Assembly: GCA_009695305.1 (NCBI GenBank)
Contig: SIBG01000003.1
Location: forward strand, 28,842-92,841
DNA from: Opitutus sp.
GTDB taxonomy: Bacteria > Verrucomicrobiota > Verrucomicrobiia > Opitutales > Opitutaceae
Direction: 5' to 3'
DNA length: 64,000 nucleotides
Under the pieces are notes generated by a model, which worked only from the letters and a program-made list of their open reading frames with translations, was not told where the DNA came from and ran no database searches. The position numbers and the translations under genes were made by a program. Each line of letters starts with the position of its first letter. The first letter of the stretch is position 1. This document shows, piece by piece, positions 16,833 to 25,249 of the stretch.

Positions 16833-17438
16833 TCAAGGCTTCGCTCCGACGCTCTCCCACTTGGTCTGGTTCACCTTCAGGTCGGGGTGCGAGACAAACA
16901 AATGCCAGACGACGGCCTGGAACGCCTCGCTGTGCGGCGTGATGTTGTTCGGGTTGACGGTGGGGACGATCACGCAGGCGTCGGCTTGTGTGGCAGTGTA
17001 GCCGCCGTCCTTGCCGACGACGCCGAGGACGCGGGCACCGACTTGTTTCGCGAGTTGGATGGCGGAGATGAATCCGGGGGAGACATTTTTCTCCAGATTG
17101 CCGCCGCCGACGGAAAGAATCAGGAGGGCGTCCTTCGCATTGAGGCGCGAACCGCGCAACCACTCGACGAAGACGCTGGCCCAACCCTCGTCGTTCGTCC
17201 GCGCGGTGAGTTCGGAGACGTTGTCGGTGGGCGCGTAGCATTCGAGGCCGGCGATTTTGCGGAAATCGTTCACGGCATGGGAGGCGTTGGCGGCGCTGCC
17301 GCCGACGCCGAGGATGAAGAGCCGGCCGCCGCGCGTGCGGACGCCGACGAGTTCGCGGACGCATTTCTCGCAGTCCTCGGCGTTGAGCTTCGCGACAATT
17401 TCGGCCGTCTCTTTCAGGTGTTGGATGGCGTAGGACAT
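16833..17438 (-). CDS. SIS-domain sugar isomerase, GmhA-like
   Basis: A 201-residue SIS-domain protein. The phosphosugar-binding loop is FILGVGGSAANASHAVNDF (41-59), matching the GNGGSA loop of GmhA, and a second Ser-rich loop follows at LSVGGGNLEKN (109-118). GmhA turns sedoheptulose 7-phosphate into D-glycero-D-manno-heptose 7-phosphate. The neighbours (gmhB, transaldolase, and a heptose kinase and nucleotidyltransferase 22 kb away) fit that role. I chose the ATG at 17438 since residues upstream of it are in the gap after the TonB-receptor gene and are not conserved-looking. A GGGAAAC/GTTTCCC hairpin (17451-17471) lies just upstream of the start and might affect translation. Confidence 0.78.
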   Translation of the reverse strand: MSYAIQHLKETAEIVAKLNAEDCEKCVRELVGVRTRGGRLFILGVGGSAANASHAVNDFRKIAGLECYAPTDNVSELTARTNDEGWASVFVEWLRGSRLNAKDALLILSVGGGNLEKNVSPGFISAIQLAKQVGARVLGVVGKDGGYTATQADACVIVPTVNPNNITPHSEAFQAVVWHLFVSHPDLKVNQTKWESVGAKP

Positions 17439-17514
17439 GGTGATTTGAGCGGGAAACGTGCGCGGTTTCCCCACGGTGAAGCGAGCGAAAAGCAACCGGC
17501 GAGGCGCGCCGCTT

Positions 17515-20500
17515 TCAGAACGTGCCCTTGATCCCAAACGTCCAAAGCGAGGCGTAGTCGATGCGCGTCCGAAACGCCGCGACTTTGGGCGTGTTCGGCC
17601 CGAAGATCTTTACGTCCTCGGTGGCATCGCCGACATTGCGCAGGTTGAAGAAGAAGGCGGTTTGCTTCCACAGCTTGTATTCCCCGACGACGTCGACGTA
17701 GAGCCGCTTGGAGGTCCAGTTGAACGTGCCGGGCTCGATGCTATTTCCCTGCACCAGATTGTTCCGCGAACGGCCGCGATAATTCCAGTTCACCCGCACG
17801 TTATACTTCGGTCGAGTCAGGCTGACGCCCCAGCTTCCGCTCCGCGGAATGAAACCGGCGAAGGATACCGTATCGTCGCCGGTCACGCGCTGCGCACTGC
17901 CATTGGCGAACACCTGGACCCCGCGCGCCCACGGCGGCAAAAAGGTGATGGCCTGCTTGTAGTTGAAATCCAGGCCCTCGGTCCGGACCGTGCCGGCGAC
18001 GTTGTGCCGGGTCGACACGTCGTAGCCGGCGTATTGCGTCGGATCCAAGCTGTAGAGCGCCAGAAACTCCGGCGTGGGCGCAAACACGACGGCGCCAAAA
18101 AAATCTTCGATCTGACGCCGGAAAGCGCCGACAGAAAACTGGCCGACGCCTTCAAAATAATGCTCGAGTCGCACGTTCACGGTGCGCGCGCTCCAGGCTT
18201 TGATGCCCGAGTTATTGACGCTGATTTGATTGGCGGCGGACGGGGGAATGCTCGTGTCGGGCAAGGTGATGCCACCCGAATACTGAATGAAGTCGGGCCG
18301 GCCGACCGAGTGGTAGTAGGCGGCGCGGGCGATCAAATTCTCCCGAAGATTGTAGCTCGCATTGAGGCTCGGAAAATACCGCAAATATTCTTTCTCCGTG
18401 TGGGCCCTACGGTCGAGAAACGTCAGCTGCGAGACACCGAGGGCGTTCGTGGTCGGGACGATTGGCAGGGGCGTGCCAGTGGGGCCGCGCAGGATCTGGC
18501 CGCTGGGGTTGCGTTGATAGTTGAGCGTCGGGTCGTTTAACACGCCCTCGCCCTGTGCGTTGGTCTGCTCCGCCCGGACTCCACCGACCAGTTTTAGACG
18601 GTTCTGCAACAGCCCGACATCGCCGCGGAGATAGACCGCGGAAATAATTTCCTCGGAGTGCCGCGAGTTGGTCACCAGGGCGCGATAGGTGGTATTTGCA
18701 TTTTGGGTGAAGTGGGTCGGGTTGGCTACGGAGTATTCGTAGACCTTGCGGTTGCTGGGGGTCTCGAGTTTCGGAAACCCAAAGGGCAGGATTCGCTGCG
18801 AGTAGATGGGATCGAAGAACGGCACCGGGTCGTCGTCATTGCCCAGCGGGACGACGCTGGTGCGACCATCCCGGCCCACGAAATTGCTGGTCTGGGTTCC
18901 GCCCCGGTTGTCTCGAATGGTCTGCCGGACATCAAACCCGGTCTTCAGCGTAAACGGGATCGCGGTGAAAAAATCGCGGCGCAGGCTGCCATAGGCCGTT
19001 TTCTGCCGATCGATGTTGGTGTCAACCTGGGTCGCCGCGGACACCATCGAGTAAGTCGACAGCGCATAGGGATTGACCACGGCCCCGGTGGGACCATCCC
19101 GCACCGTGATCTCATTGGGTCGCAGATAAAAAATATCCTTGAGCGCGATCGTCACGTTTGACCGTTGCATCGTCACATTGCGGAAGTAGCCCTGCTCGGT
19201 GTCGGGATTGCCGTCGTCTTGCAGGGAATAGCCCAGCCCTCCATCCGCCTTCCACACCGGTCCGTCATGCCGCCAGACGATCGTCGGCATGCGCGTCCGA
19301 TTGAATCGATTTCGTTCGTTGTGGAGCGATTGGAGAATGCCAGTGCCCACCGCGCCTTGGGTCGAGGTCGTCGTAAAATTACCGGGCAGGACCGAGCCGA
19401 CGTTGAAGTTGACGCTCGACACGATGTATTGGCCGTCAAAGGAAGAATACTGAAACCCCAGCGTCACGCGGTCGTGCGCGGTGAACTTGTAGTCGATACT
19501 CGCGCCGATGGAGCGGCGCGTCGTGACCTTCGGGGCATCCTGCACTTGATAGCCCGTGAGGTAGGGATTGCCCGGAGTCGTGGCCGGGAAGTTCGCGTTT
19601 GTGGCCGCGCCCACTCCGCGCCAGGCATTATTCTGACTATTGTCCTGCGGCGAGTAGTTGGTCGAGGTGCCGCCAGAAAGCGTGTAACCGAACCGCTTGT
19701 TCACCGGCGCCACGTAGGCGAAATCGAAGCCTGGATGCACATTGGGCGTCGCGCTCGGCTTGGGCCCCGGCGCTTTCTGGAGGTCCCGCGCGTTGTCGCG
19801 CGTGATCACATAAACGCTGGTGCTGAGGAGCGGCTTCACCCGCTCGAACGAACTCCGCGGCACCATGTTCACCGAACCGGCCAGCGCCGATCCCTGCGAC
19901 TCCGGCGTCGGCGAATACGAGACTTCGATCCGCGACAGGTTGTTAATTGAAATCATGTCGGACGCCACCGACCGGCCGGTGGCGTTGCCCGGCGCCGAGG
20001 CAATGCTGAAACCGTCCAGGGTCACCGGCACATTGTTCGCCGGCACGCCGTTGATCGAGATGTCGCGCGCATTACCGCCGGTGTAGTCAATCGTGACGCC
20101 CGGCAGGAATTTCAGGAACTCCGCGACATTACCCTCCGCGACGTTGCCAAACTCCTCGGTCGAAAGGACGTTTTTGATGTTCGATGCCACGCGTTGCTCA
20201 TTGATCGCGAGCGCCGCGGCGTCCATTTCGCGACTCGTCACCACGAGAAACTCGTCGAGCTTTACGATGGTGCCGTCGGTGTTTTTGCCCGAGTCGGAGA
20301 GTGTCACATCGAGCCGAGCAGTCTGGCCGGCGCCCACCGTGAGCGAGGCAGTGTGGGGCGGCAGCCCCGTATAAAATACGGTCACCCGCGCCGCGCCGGC
20401 GGGCACGTGGCTGAGTCGGAAGAATCCATCGGCATCGGTGAGCGTCTCGAGGGCCGCGCCCTCGACCGTGATCCGGGCACTGGCGAGGTATTCGCCGTTG

Positions 20501-20637
20501 CGGGCATTCAACACCCGGCCCTCGATCGTGCCGACGGTTGGGAGCTGCGCCGACATCGGCGTCGGGATCGCCCAGCCGCCGGCGAGAAAGAGCAGGCATG
20601 TGACGAAGCGAAGAACAGGGGTGAACGGGGTTTTCAT
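17515..20637 (-). CDS. TonB-dependent receptor with N-terminal regulatory-like domain
   Basis: A 1040-residue outer-membrane receptor. A signal peptide (about 1-31, ending MSAQ) is followed by a carboxypeptidase-regulatory-like beta domain opening TIEGRVLNARNGEYLASA. After a short link with the TonB-box-like DEFLVVTSREMD comes the plug (NVAEFLKFLPGVTIDY, then SINGVPANNVPVTLDG and SIASAPGN), then a 22-strand-type barrel ending in the aromatic KGTF. There is no SusD partner nearby. It imports a glycan breakdown product or another large ligand with TonB energy. It lies after the catabolic operon's terminator, so it is transcribed separately, and the heptose genes follow 76 bases downstream. Confidence 0.88.
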   Translation of the reverse strand: MKTPFTPVLRFVTCLLFLAGGWAIPTPMSAQLPTVGTIEGRVLNARNGEYLASARITVEGAALETLTDADGFFRLSHVPAGAARVTVFYTGLPPHTASLTVGAGQTARLDVTLSDSGKNTDGTIVKLDEFLVVTSREMDAAALAINEQRVASNIKNVLSTEEFGNVAEGNVAEFLKFLPGVTIDYTGGNARDISINGVPANNVPVTLDGFSIASAPGNATGRSVASDMISINNLSRIEVSYSPTPESQGSALAGSVNMVPRSSFERVKPLLSTSVYVITRDNARDLQKAPGPKPSATPNVHPGFDFAYVAPVNKRFGYTLSGGTSTNYSPQDNSQNNAWRGVGAATNANFPATTPGNPYLTGYQVQDAPKVTTRRSIGASIDYKFTAHDRVTLGFQYSSFDGQYIVSSVNFNVGSVLPGNFTTTSTQGAVGTGILQSLHNERNRFNRTRMPTIVWRHDGPVWKADGGLGYSLQDDGNPDTEQGYFRNVTMQRSNVTIALKDIFYLRPNEITVRDGPTGAVVNPYALSTYSMVSAATQVDTNIDRQKTAYGSLRRDFFTAIPFTLKTGFDVRQTIRDNRGGTQTSNFVGRDGRTSVVPLGNDDDPVPFFDPIYSQRILPFGFPKLETPSNRKVYEYSVANPTHFTQNANTTYRALVTNSRHSEEIISAVYLRGDVGLLQNRLKLVGGVRAEQTNAQGEGVLNDPTLNYQRNPSGQILRGPTGTPLPIVPTTNALGVSQLTFLDRRAHTEKEYLRYFPSLNASYNLRENLIARAAYYHSVGRPDFIQYSGGITLPDTSIPPSAANQISVNNSGIKAWSARTVNVRLEHYFEGVGQFSVGAFRRQIEDFFGAVVFAPTPEFLALYSLDPTQYAGYDVSTRHNVAGTVRTEGLDFNYKQAITFLPPWARGVQVFANGSAQRVTGDDTVSFAGFIPRSGSWGVSLTRPKYNVRVNWNYRGRSRNNLVQGNSIEPGTFNWTSKRLYVDVVGEYKLWKQTAFFFNLRNVGDATEDVKIFGPNTPKVAAFRTRIDYASLWTFGIKGTF

Positions 20638-20741
20638 TGGTGAGCGGGGTCGATCAGTTTGAATGCATCCATCATCTTCTTCGGTTGGCGACAATCGATG
20701 TGACCAACTGACGGCGATGGCGCAAGCTGCAGCAATTGGAC

Positions 20742-20777
20742 AAAAAATCAATCCGCCGGGCCTGAGGCCGGCCCGGC
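20742..20777 (-). terminator. Intrinsic terminator at the end of the catabolic operon
   Basis: On the minus strand GCCGGGCC pairs with GGCCCGGC (20777-20755) around a seven-base loop, followed eight bases later by TTTTTT (20747-20742). It lies about 75 bases after the last sialidase-fold gene and before the TonB-receptor gene, so it separates the two transcripts. Confidence 0.75.
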
Positions 20778-20852
20778 GTTAGGCCGCGGGGAGTTTTCGC
20801 CAAATCAGGCGAGTGAAAAAGATGGGGCCAATCGGCAGTGACCGACAGGCTC

Positions 20853-21932
20853 TCAGAGCTTTGCGGGATCGAGGACCACGTGTTTGATGTGCTCGCGTTT
20901 CCATGTGTAGGTGATGTGGACGCGGCCGTCGCTGGTTTGGATCACCGCCGGATAGGAGTAGCCGTTGCCCGCGGGTTCGGACTCGAGGGTGAGCACGTGG
21001 CGCCACGTGGCGCCGTCGGACGACAGCGCGACATCGAGCGGATAACGCAATCCCTTGCTCGGGTTCTCGGGTGGCGGGGCCGAGTGGTTGTAGACAAGCA
21101 GGTGCCGTCCGTCGGCGAGCGTGACGGCGTCGGTGCCGGAGTTGGGATTGGGCAGGGAAGTGAGGGTCATTGGGCCCCAGGTGCGGCCGGCGTCGCTGGA
21201 CGCGATGGTGAAAAGTTTCCCCTGTCGCGTGCGGCCGAGCGCCTGCAGTTTATCGCCACCGAGCAAAAGAATGCTCGGCTGGATCGCGGCGATATTGCCG
21301 CCGTCGTTCAAGAACGGCGTGCGCGTCCACGTCTGGCCCAGATCGTTGCTCCGCTCGAAATAGACGCGCCACTGGTTGCTGCCGTCGGCCGACTCGCTAC
21401 TCGTGCCGGAGAGAATCGCGCCGTCGGCGAGCTGGACGGGTTTGTTTTTGATTGGGCCGAGGATGCCGTCAGGCAGCCGGCGCGGCGTGCTCCACGTGCG
21501 GCCAGCGTCGGCGGAGGTCATCACCATGCCCCACCAGCGCGAGGGCGATGGGCCGACTTTGTAGAACAACATCAGCGGGCCGTTGCGCGGTTGGAAGAGC
21601 ACGGGATTCCACGTCGGCTGGCGCGGTCCGGCGGGCTGCACGCCGTTGGCGACTTCGACGCCCGGCAGCCAGCGCCCGGCCTCAAAGCGCGCGATCCAAA
21701 TCGCGACGCCTTCATGGCGCTCGTATAAGCCGCCGAACCACGCCGCGACGAGTTCGTGTTGGGCGGTCTCGACGATGGTCGAGGCGTGGCAGGCCGGATA
21801 AGGCGCATGCTCGTTGAGGAACTCGCTGATGAGAATCGCGGACGCAGGAGTCGCTGGTGCGGCCGCACCGGCGGGGCGCACGGTGAAGAGAACGAGCAAG
21901 GCGAAAGCCGGAGAGAGGAATTTCGATTTCAT
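20853..21932 (-). CDS. Exported sialidase-superfamily protein (BNR propeller), copy 1
   Basis: A 359-residue protein with a signal peptide (about 1-24). It shows three clear Asp-boxes, SADAGRTW (140-147), SNDLGQTW (195-202) and SSDAGRTW (245-252), and a fourth weak one at 304-310, as in a six-bladed sialidase-type beta-propeller. The start of the propeller carries ACHASTIVETAQHELVAAWF (48-66), typical of the BNR_2 group, in which true sialidase activity is often unproven; I do not see the FRIP/RIP arginine motif of classical GH33 enzymes. It is very similar to the protein at 24224-25249, so one arose by duplication. It is the last gene of the operon and probably acts in the periplasm or outside. 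Confidence 0.82.
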   Translation of the reverse strand: MKSKFLSPAFALLVLFTVRPAGAAAPATPASAILISEFLNEHAPYPACHASTIVETAQHELVAAWFGGLYERHEGVAIWIARFEAGRWLPGVEVANGVQPAGPRQPTWNPVLFQPRNGPLMLFYKVGPSPSRWWGMVMTSADAGRTWSTPRRLPDGILGPIKNKPVQLADGAILSGTSSESADGSNQWRVYFERSNDLGQTWTRTPFLNDGGNIAAIQPSILLLGGDKLQALGRTRQGKLFTIASSDAGRTWGPMTLTSLPNPNSGTDAVTLADGRHLLVYNHSAPPPENPSKGLRYPLDVALSSDGATWRHVLTLESEPAGNGYSYPAVIQTSDGRVHITYTWKREHIKHVVLDPAKL

Positions 21933-21981
21933 GAAGGGCGGGGGATCGGCCACAAGTGGCGTGAGTTTAATGGCATCGCGT

Positions 21982-23220
21982 TCAGTCCGAAATATCGGTG
22001 CGCGGCTTGATCATCAGCACGATGAAGACGGAGAGCAGCGCGATGCCGGCGAACGTGCCGAAGATGAGGTTGAGTGGCACATGCTGGTCGCGCAACGCAC
22101 CGAACGCCCAGTCGCCGAAGCCGCCGCAGCTGATGCTGACGAGGTTCATGATGCCGTAGCCGGTCGCGCGCAGCTCGGGCCGGGCGATCTGGCAGAGGAT
22201 GGGCATGTTGTTGCAGTCGAAAAATCCCCAGCCGAGGCCGAAGATGATCAGGCCGACGATGGCTAGCGTGAGCGTCGGGGCGTTGCCCACGCCGAAGAGC
22301 GCCGGCAGGAATAGCATCATGCCGATCGCGCTGGCGAAGATCCGGCCGCGGTTCGTGGTTTTCATCCAGCGATCGGCCAGCGTGCCGCCGATCAGCGCGC
22401 CGATCAGCGAGGCAATCTGCACAAAGAGAATCGCACTGACGCCGGCCTGGCCCTGCCCGAGATGGAATTTTTCTCGCAGGATCTCCGGCATCCAGTCGCG
22501 CACGACCCAACCCGCGATGGCCGGCAACGTGAAGTAGAGGACGAGCAGGAGAAAATTTCGGTTGCCGAGGAGGTCGCGAAAGACGCTGACTTTTTCCTCC
22601 GCCGCCTTGGCCGCCACTGGCGTCACTCGCGCCGGATCGCGGAGGGCCGCAAAAAGCGGGATCGCGTAAACGAGGCCAACCAGGCCGCAGGTCGAAAACA
22701 TCCAGCGCCACCCGTGCTCTGGCGAGTCCGCGGCGTAGCCGGCGAAGCCGCCGAGAATCTGCCCGAGATAGATGCCGGATTGATGAACGCCCACGGCGCG
22801 CGACCGGGTGGGTCCCGAATGAAAATCCGTGATCAACGCCAACGCCGCCGGAATATAGAAGGCCTCGCTGATGCCCATCAACGCGCGCGCGGCCATGAGT
22901 TCGTGAAACGTGGTCACGTGCCCCGTCAACCACGTGACCGCCGACCACACGAAAAGGCTGGCCGCGATGACATGCCGCCGGCCGAGGCGATCCGCGACGT
23001 AGCCGGCAAAGGGGCTGAGCACTGCATACGTCCATTTGAAACAGCCGAGCACGAGACCCCAGTCGGCCTTGTTCGCGATGCTCGGAATGTCGCCGACCAT
23101 CGACGCCTTCATCGTCGCGAGCATCTGCCGGTCGAGGTAATTGAGCAGCGCGACCGGAAACAGCAGCGCGACCACGAGCCACGCGTAACGCAAGGTGTTC
23201 GAGGCGGGCGCGGGGTTCAT
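21982..23220 (-). CDS. MFS transporter, probably for a sugar acid
   Basis: A 412-residue protein with 12 expected membrane spans. The first span ends in LNYLDRQMLATM, the signature of the anion:cation symporter branch of the major facilitator family (ExuT, GudT, NanT relatives), and ADRLGRRHVIAAS follows as the loop 2-3 motif. Members carry hexuronates, sialic acid and other sugar acids with protons. Being located between an aldolase gene and a sialidase-fold gene supports uptake of the monosaccharide released outside. The ATG at 23220 is preferred because upstream residues overlap the aldolase gene's end. Confidence 0.85.
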   Translation of the reverse strand: MNPAPASNTLRYAWLVVALLFPVALLNYLDRQMLATMKASMVGDIPSIANKADWGLVLGCFKWTYAVLSPFAGYVADRLGRRHVIAASLFVWSAVTWLTGHVTTFHELMAARALMGISEAFYIPAALALITDFHSGPTRSRAVGVHQSGIYLGQILGGFAGYAADSPEHGWRWMFSTCGLVGLVYAIPLFAALRDPARVTPVAAKAAEEKVSVFRDLLGNRNFLLLVLYFTLPAIAGWVVRDWMPEILREKFHLGQGQAGVSAILFVQIASLIGALIGGTLADRWMKTTNRGRIFASAIGMMLFLPALFGVGNAPTLTLAIVGLIIFGLGWGFFDCNNMPILCQIARPELRATGYGIMNLVSISCGGFGDWAFGALRDQHVPLNLIFGTFAGIALLSVFIVLMIKPRTDISD

Positions 23221-23287
23221 CGTGCGATGGCAACAGGCGCCGACGTTGCAGGCAAGCGAAGCATGGGAAATTTCGGTGGTAGGCCGA

Positions 23288-24211
23288 TCACGCCACCGCG
23301 GCCGTCGCCGGCGCAAGCTGCCACCGCGCGAAGAGCGCGCTCAACTCGGCCACAACTTTGGCGTAGATCCGCTGAGACTCCGGCGAGAGAATCGATTTCG
23401 ATGCGCCGGGAGAAAACCCACGCGCTGCCAGTCCCGCCGCGACATTCGGCGGAAACGTGAGCTGATCGATCACGCGCCCGAGCTCGACCATCCGCGCGGC
23501 GGCGAGCGCAGTTTCCGCCGCCCGCCCCGCTATGCACGCGTGGTGAATTCCCACCATCAGCTCCGGCACGATGTTGACGAGCCCGCCGATGCAGCCGGCG
23601 GCACCAAGCGCGAAAACTTCGGGCAGCCGCGTGTCGGCGCCCGACATCACGGCGAAGCCCTTCTCGCGGGCGAGCGGGATCAGCTCGCGGTGATAGGCAA
23701 ACTCGCCGCCGCTCTGCTTGAAGGCGGCCATCGGCGCACGGTCGGCAAACGCCGCCACGGTTTCGAGGTCGATGCGTTTGCCCACGAGTTCGGGAAAATT
23801 GTAGAGCATCACCGGCACATCGACGGCCTCGGCCACGTGCAGAAAAAACGCGAGCACATCGGCCTGCCCCATCGGATAAAACGGCGGCGGCATTAGGCCG
23901 ACGACGGGTATTCCCAAGCTCTTCGCGAAACGCCCGAGTTCGATCGCGGCGCGCGGGCGGATGTCGCTGATGTTAGCGATCACGGGAAGCGGCGCGGCGA
24001 GTTCAGCCAAGGTGGCGAGCACCTGCTTGCGCTCGTCGACGGAGAAGTGCGGAAACTCCCCCGTGCTGCCGAGCGCGAGCACACCGGCGATGCCGTGGTG
24101 CCGCTCGAATTCGATGTGCGCCGCGAGTGCGGCGCGATCGATGCGACCGGTTGCATCGACCGGAATCCACTGGGCAGAGTAGATGCCGCGAGGGCGAAAG
24201 GTGGTGACCAT
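23288..24211 (-). CDS. DapA/NanA-family class I aldolase
   Basis: A 307-residue (beta/alpha)8 barrel. The pyruvate-binding GSTGE motif (48-52), the proton-relay Tyr137 in MLYNFP and the Schiff-base Lys165 in FKQSGG are all in place, so the enzyme should be active. Family members cleave N-acetylneuraminate or 2-keto-3-deoxy sugar acids, or make dihydrodipicolinate. Given the MFS and sialidase-fold neighbours, a catabolic lyase releasing pyruvate is most likely; a biosynthetic DapA role is unlikely. It has no signal peptide, so it acts in the cytoplasm on an imported sugar acid. The gap to the upstream gene is 12 bases. Confidence 0.85.
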   Translation of the reverse strand: MVTTFRPRGIYSAQWIPVDATGRIDRAALAAHIEFERHHGIAGVLALGSTGEFPHFSVDERKQVLATLAELAAPLPVIANISDIRPRAAIELGRFAKSLGIPVVGLMPPPFYPMGQADVLAFFLHVAEAVDVPVMLYNFPELVGKRIDLETVAAFADRAPMAAFKQSGGEFAYHRELIPLAREKGFAVMSGADTRLPEVFALGAAGCIGGLVNIVPELMVGIHHACIAGRAAETALAAARMVELGRVIDQLTFPPNVAAGLAARGFSPGASKSILSPESQRIYAKVVAELSALFARWQLAPATAAVA

Positions 24212-24223
24212 GGTTGCAGAACG

Positions 24224-25249
24224 TCAGAGTTTTTTCGGATCGAGCACGGCGTGGCGGATTTTTTCGCGCTTCCACGTGTAGGTGATGTGGACGAGGCCGG
24301 CGGCAGCCTGAATGACGGCCGGATAGCTGTATTCGCCGGGCGCGGTTTCGAGATCGAGGAGGTGTTTCCACTCGGCGCCGTCCTTCGAGACAGCAACGCT
24401 CAGCGGGGTGCGGCCGCGCGGTGTGTTGTTGTAAACGAGGAGGTGGCGGCCGTCGGCGAGCGTAACGGCATCGGTGCCGGCACTGGGATTGGGCAGCGCG
24501 GTGAGGGTCATGGCGCCCCACGTGCGGCCGAGGTCGGGAGAGGAAATCGTGAAGACTTTGCCCTGGCGCGTGCGACCCACGGCCTGCAGCTTGTCGCCGC
24601 CGAGGAAAAGGATGCTTGGCTGGATGGCGGAAACAGTGAGGCCATCGTTGAAGAATGGTGTCTTGGTCCAGGTTTTGCCGAGATCGGTCGTGCGTTCGAA
24701 ATAGACCCGCCACTTGCTGCGCGTCTCGTTGGTTTCGTCGCTCGTCGGACAGAGGAGCGTGCCGTCGGCGAGTTGCACCGGCTTGTTTTTGATGGGGCCG
24801 TAGATGCCATCGGGCAGACGGCGCGCGGCGCTCCAGGTGCGACCACCGTCAGCGGACGTGCGGAGTTCGCCCCACCACGTCTGCGGCGACGGACCAACCT
24901 TGTAGAAGAGCAGCAGCGGGCCGGACTTCGGCTGGAACAGCACGGGATTCCACGTCGGCACGCGCGGCTCGCCCGCTCGGACGCCATTGGCCACCTCGAC
25001 GGGCGCGGACCATCCGGTGCCATCGTTGCACGACACCCAGATGCCGACATCGGGATTTTTCTCCGCCGTGCCGCCGAACCACGCCGCGACGAGCTTGCCA
25101 CCGGTTGGCTCGACGATCGTCGAGGCGTGGCACGACGGAAACGGTGCGCGCTCGTAGATGAACTCCGTGCGCACGAGGGCGGCGGGGTCGGCGGCATTGC
25201 CTGCGAAGGGAAGGAGGGCGCCGAGCAATAGGACGCGGGGCATTTTCAT
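24224..25249 (-). CDS. Exported sialidase-superfamily protein (BNR propeller), copy 2
   Basis: A 341-residue protein with a signal peptide (about 1-19). It mirrors copy 1 almost segment by segment: SCHASTIVE (39-47), KLVAAWFGG (52-60), Asp-boxes at 132-139 (SADGGRTW) and 237-244 (SPDLGRTW), NDGLTVSAIQPSILFLGGDK (201-220) and the ending TYTWKREKIRHAVLDPKKL. The ATG overlaps the stop of the FAD oxidoreductase gene (ATGA), so translation is coupled. The two copies may act on different linkages of the same substrate. Precise activity is unknown. Confidence 0.82.
   Translation of the reverse strand: MKMPRVLLLGALLPFAGNAADPAALVRTEFIYERAPFPSCHASTIVEPTGGKLVAAWFGGTAEKNPDVGIWVSCNDGTGWSAPVEVANGVRAGEPRVPTWNPVLFQPKSGPLLLFYKVGPSPQTWWGELRTSADGGRTWSAARRLPDGIYGPIKNKPVQLADGTLLCPTSDETNETRSKWRVYFERTTDLGKTWTKTPFFNDGLTVSAIQPSILFLGGDKLQAVGRTRQGKVFTISSPDLGRTWGAMTLTALPNPSAGTDAVTLADGRHLLVYNNTPRGRTPLSVAVSKDGAEWKHLLDLETAPGEYSYPAVIQAAAGLVHITYTWKREKIRHAVLDPKKL

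Noticed and set aside
17451..17471. GGGAAAC/GTTTCCC hairpin as a terminator after the TonB-receptor gene
   Set aside because: The stem is only seven bases and no T-tract follows; kept only as a remark under the GmhA-like gene.
20853..25249. Firm naming of the locus as sialic-acid utilisation (nanA, nanT, nanH)
   Set aside because: Family resemblance is broad, RIP arginines are not visible, and no NanE, NanK or NagA/B homologue is nearby. Other ulosonic acids fit equally well.
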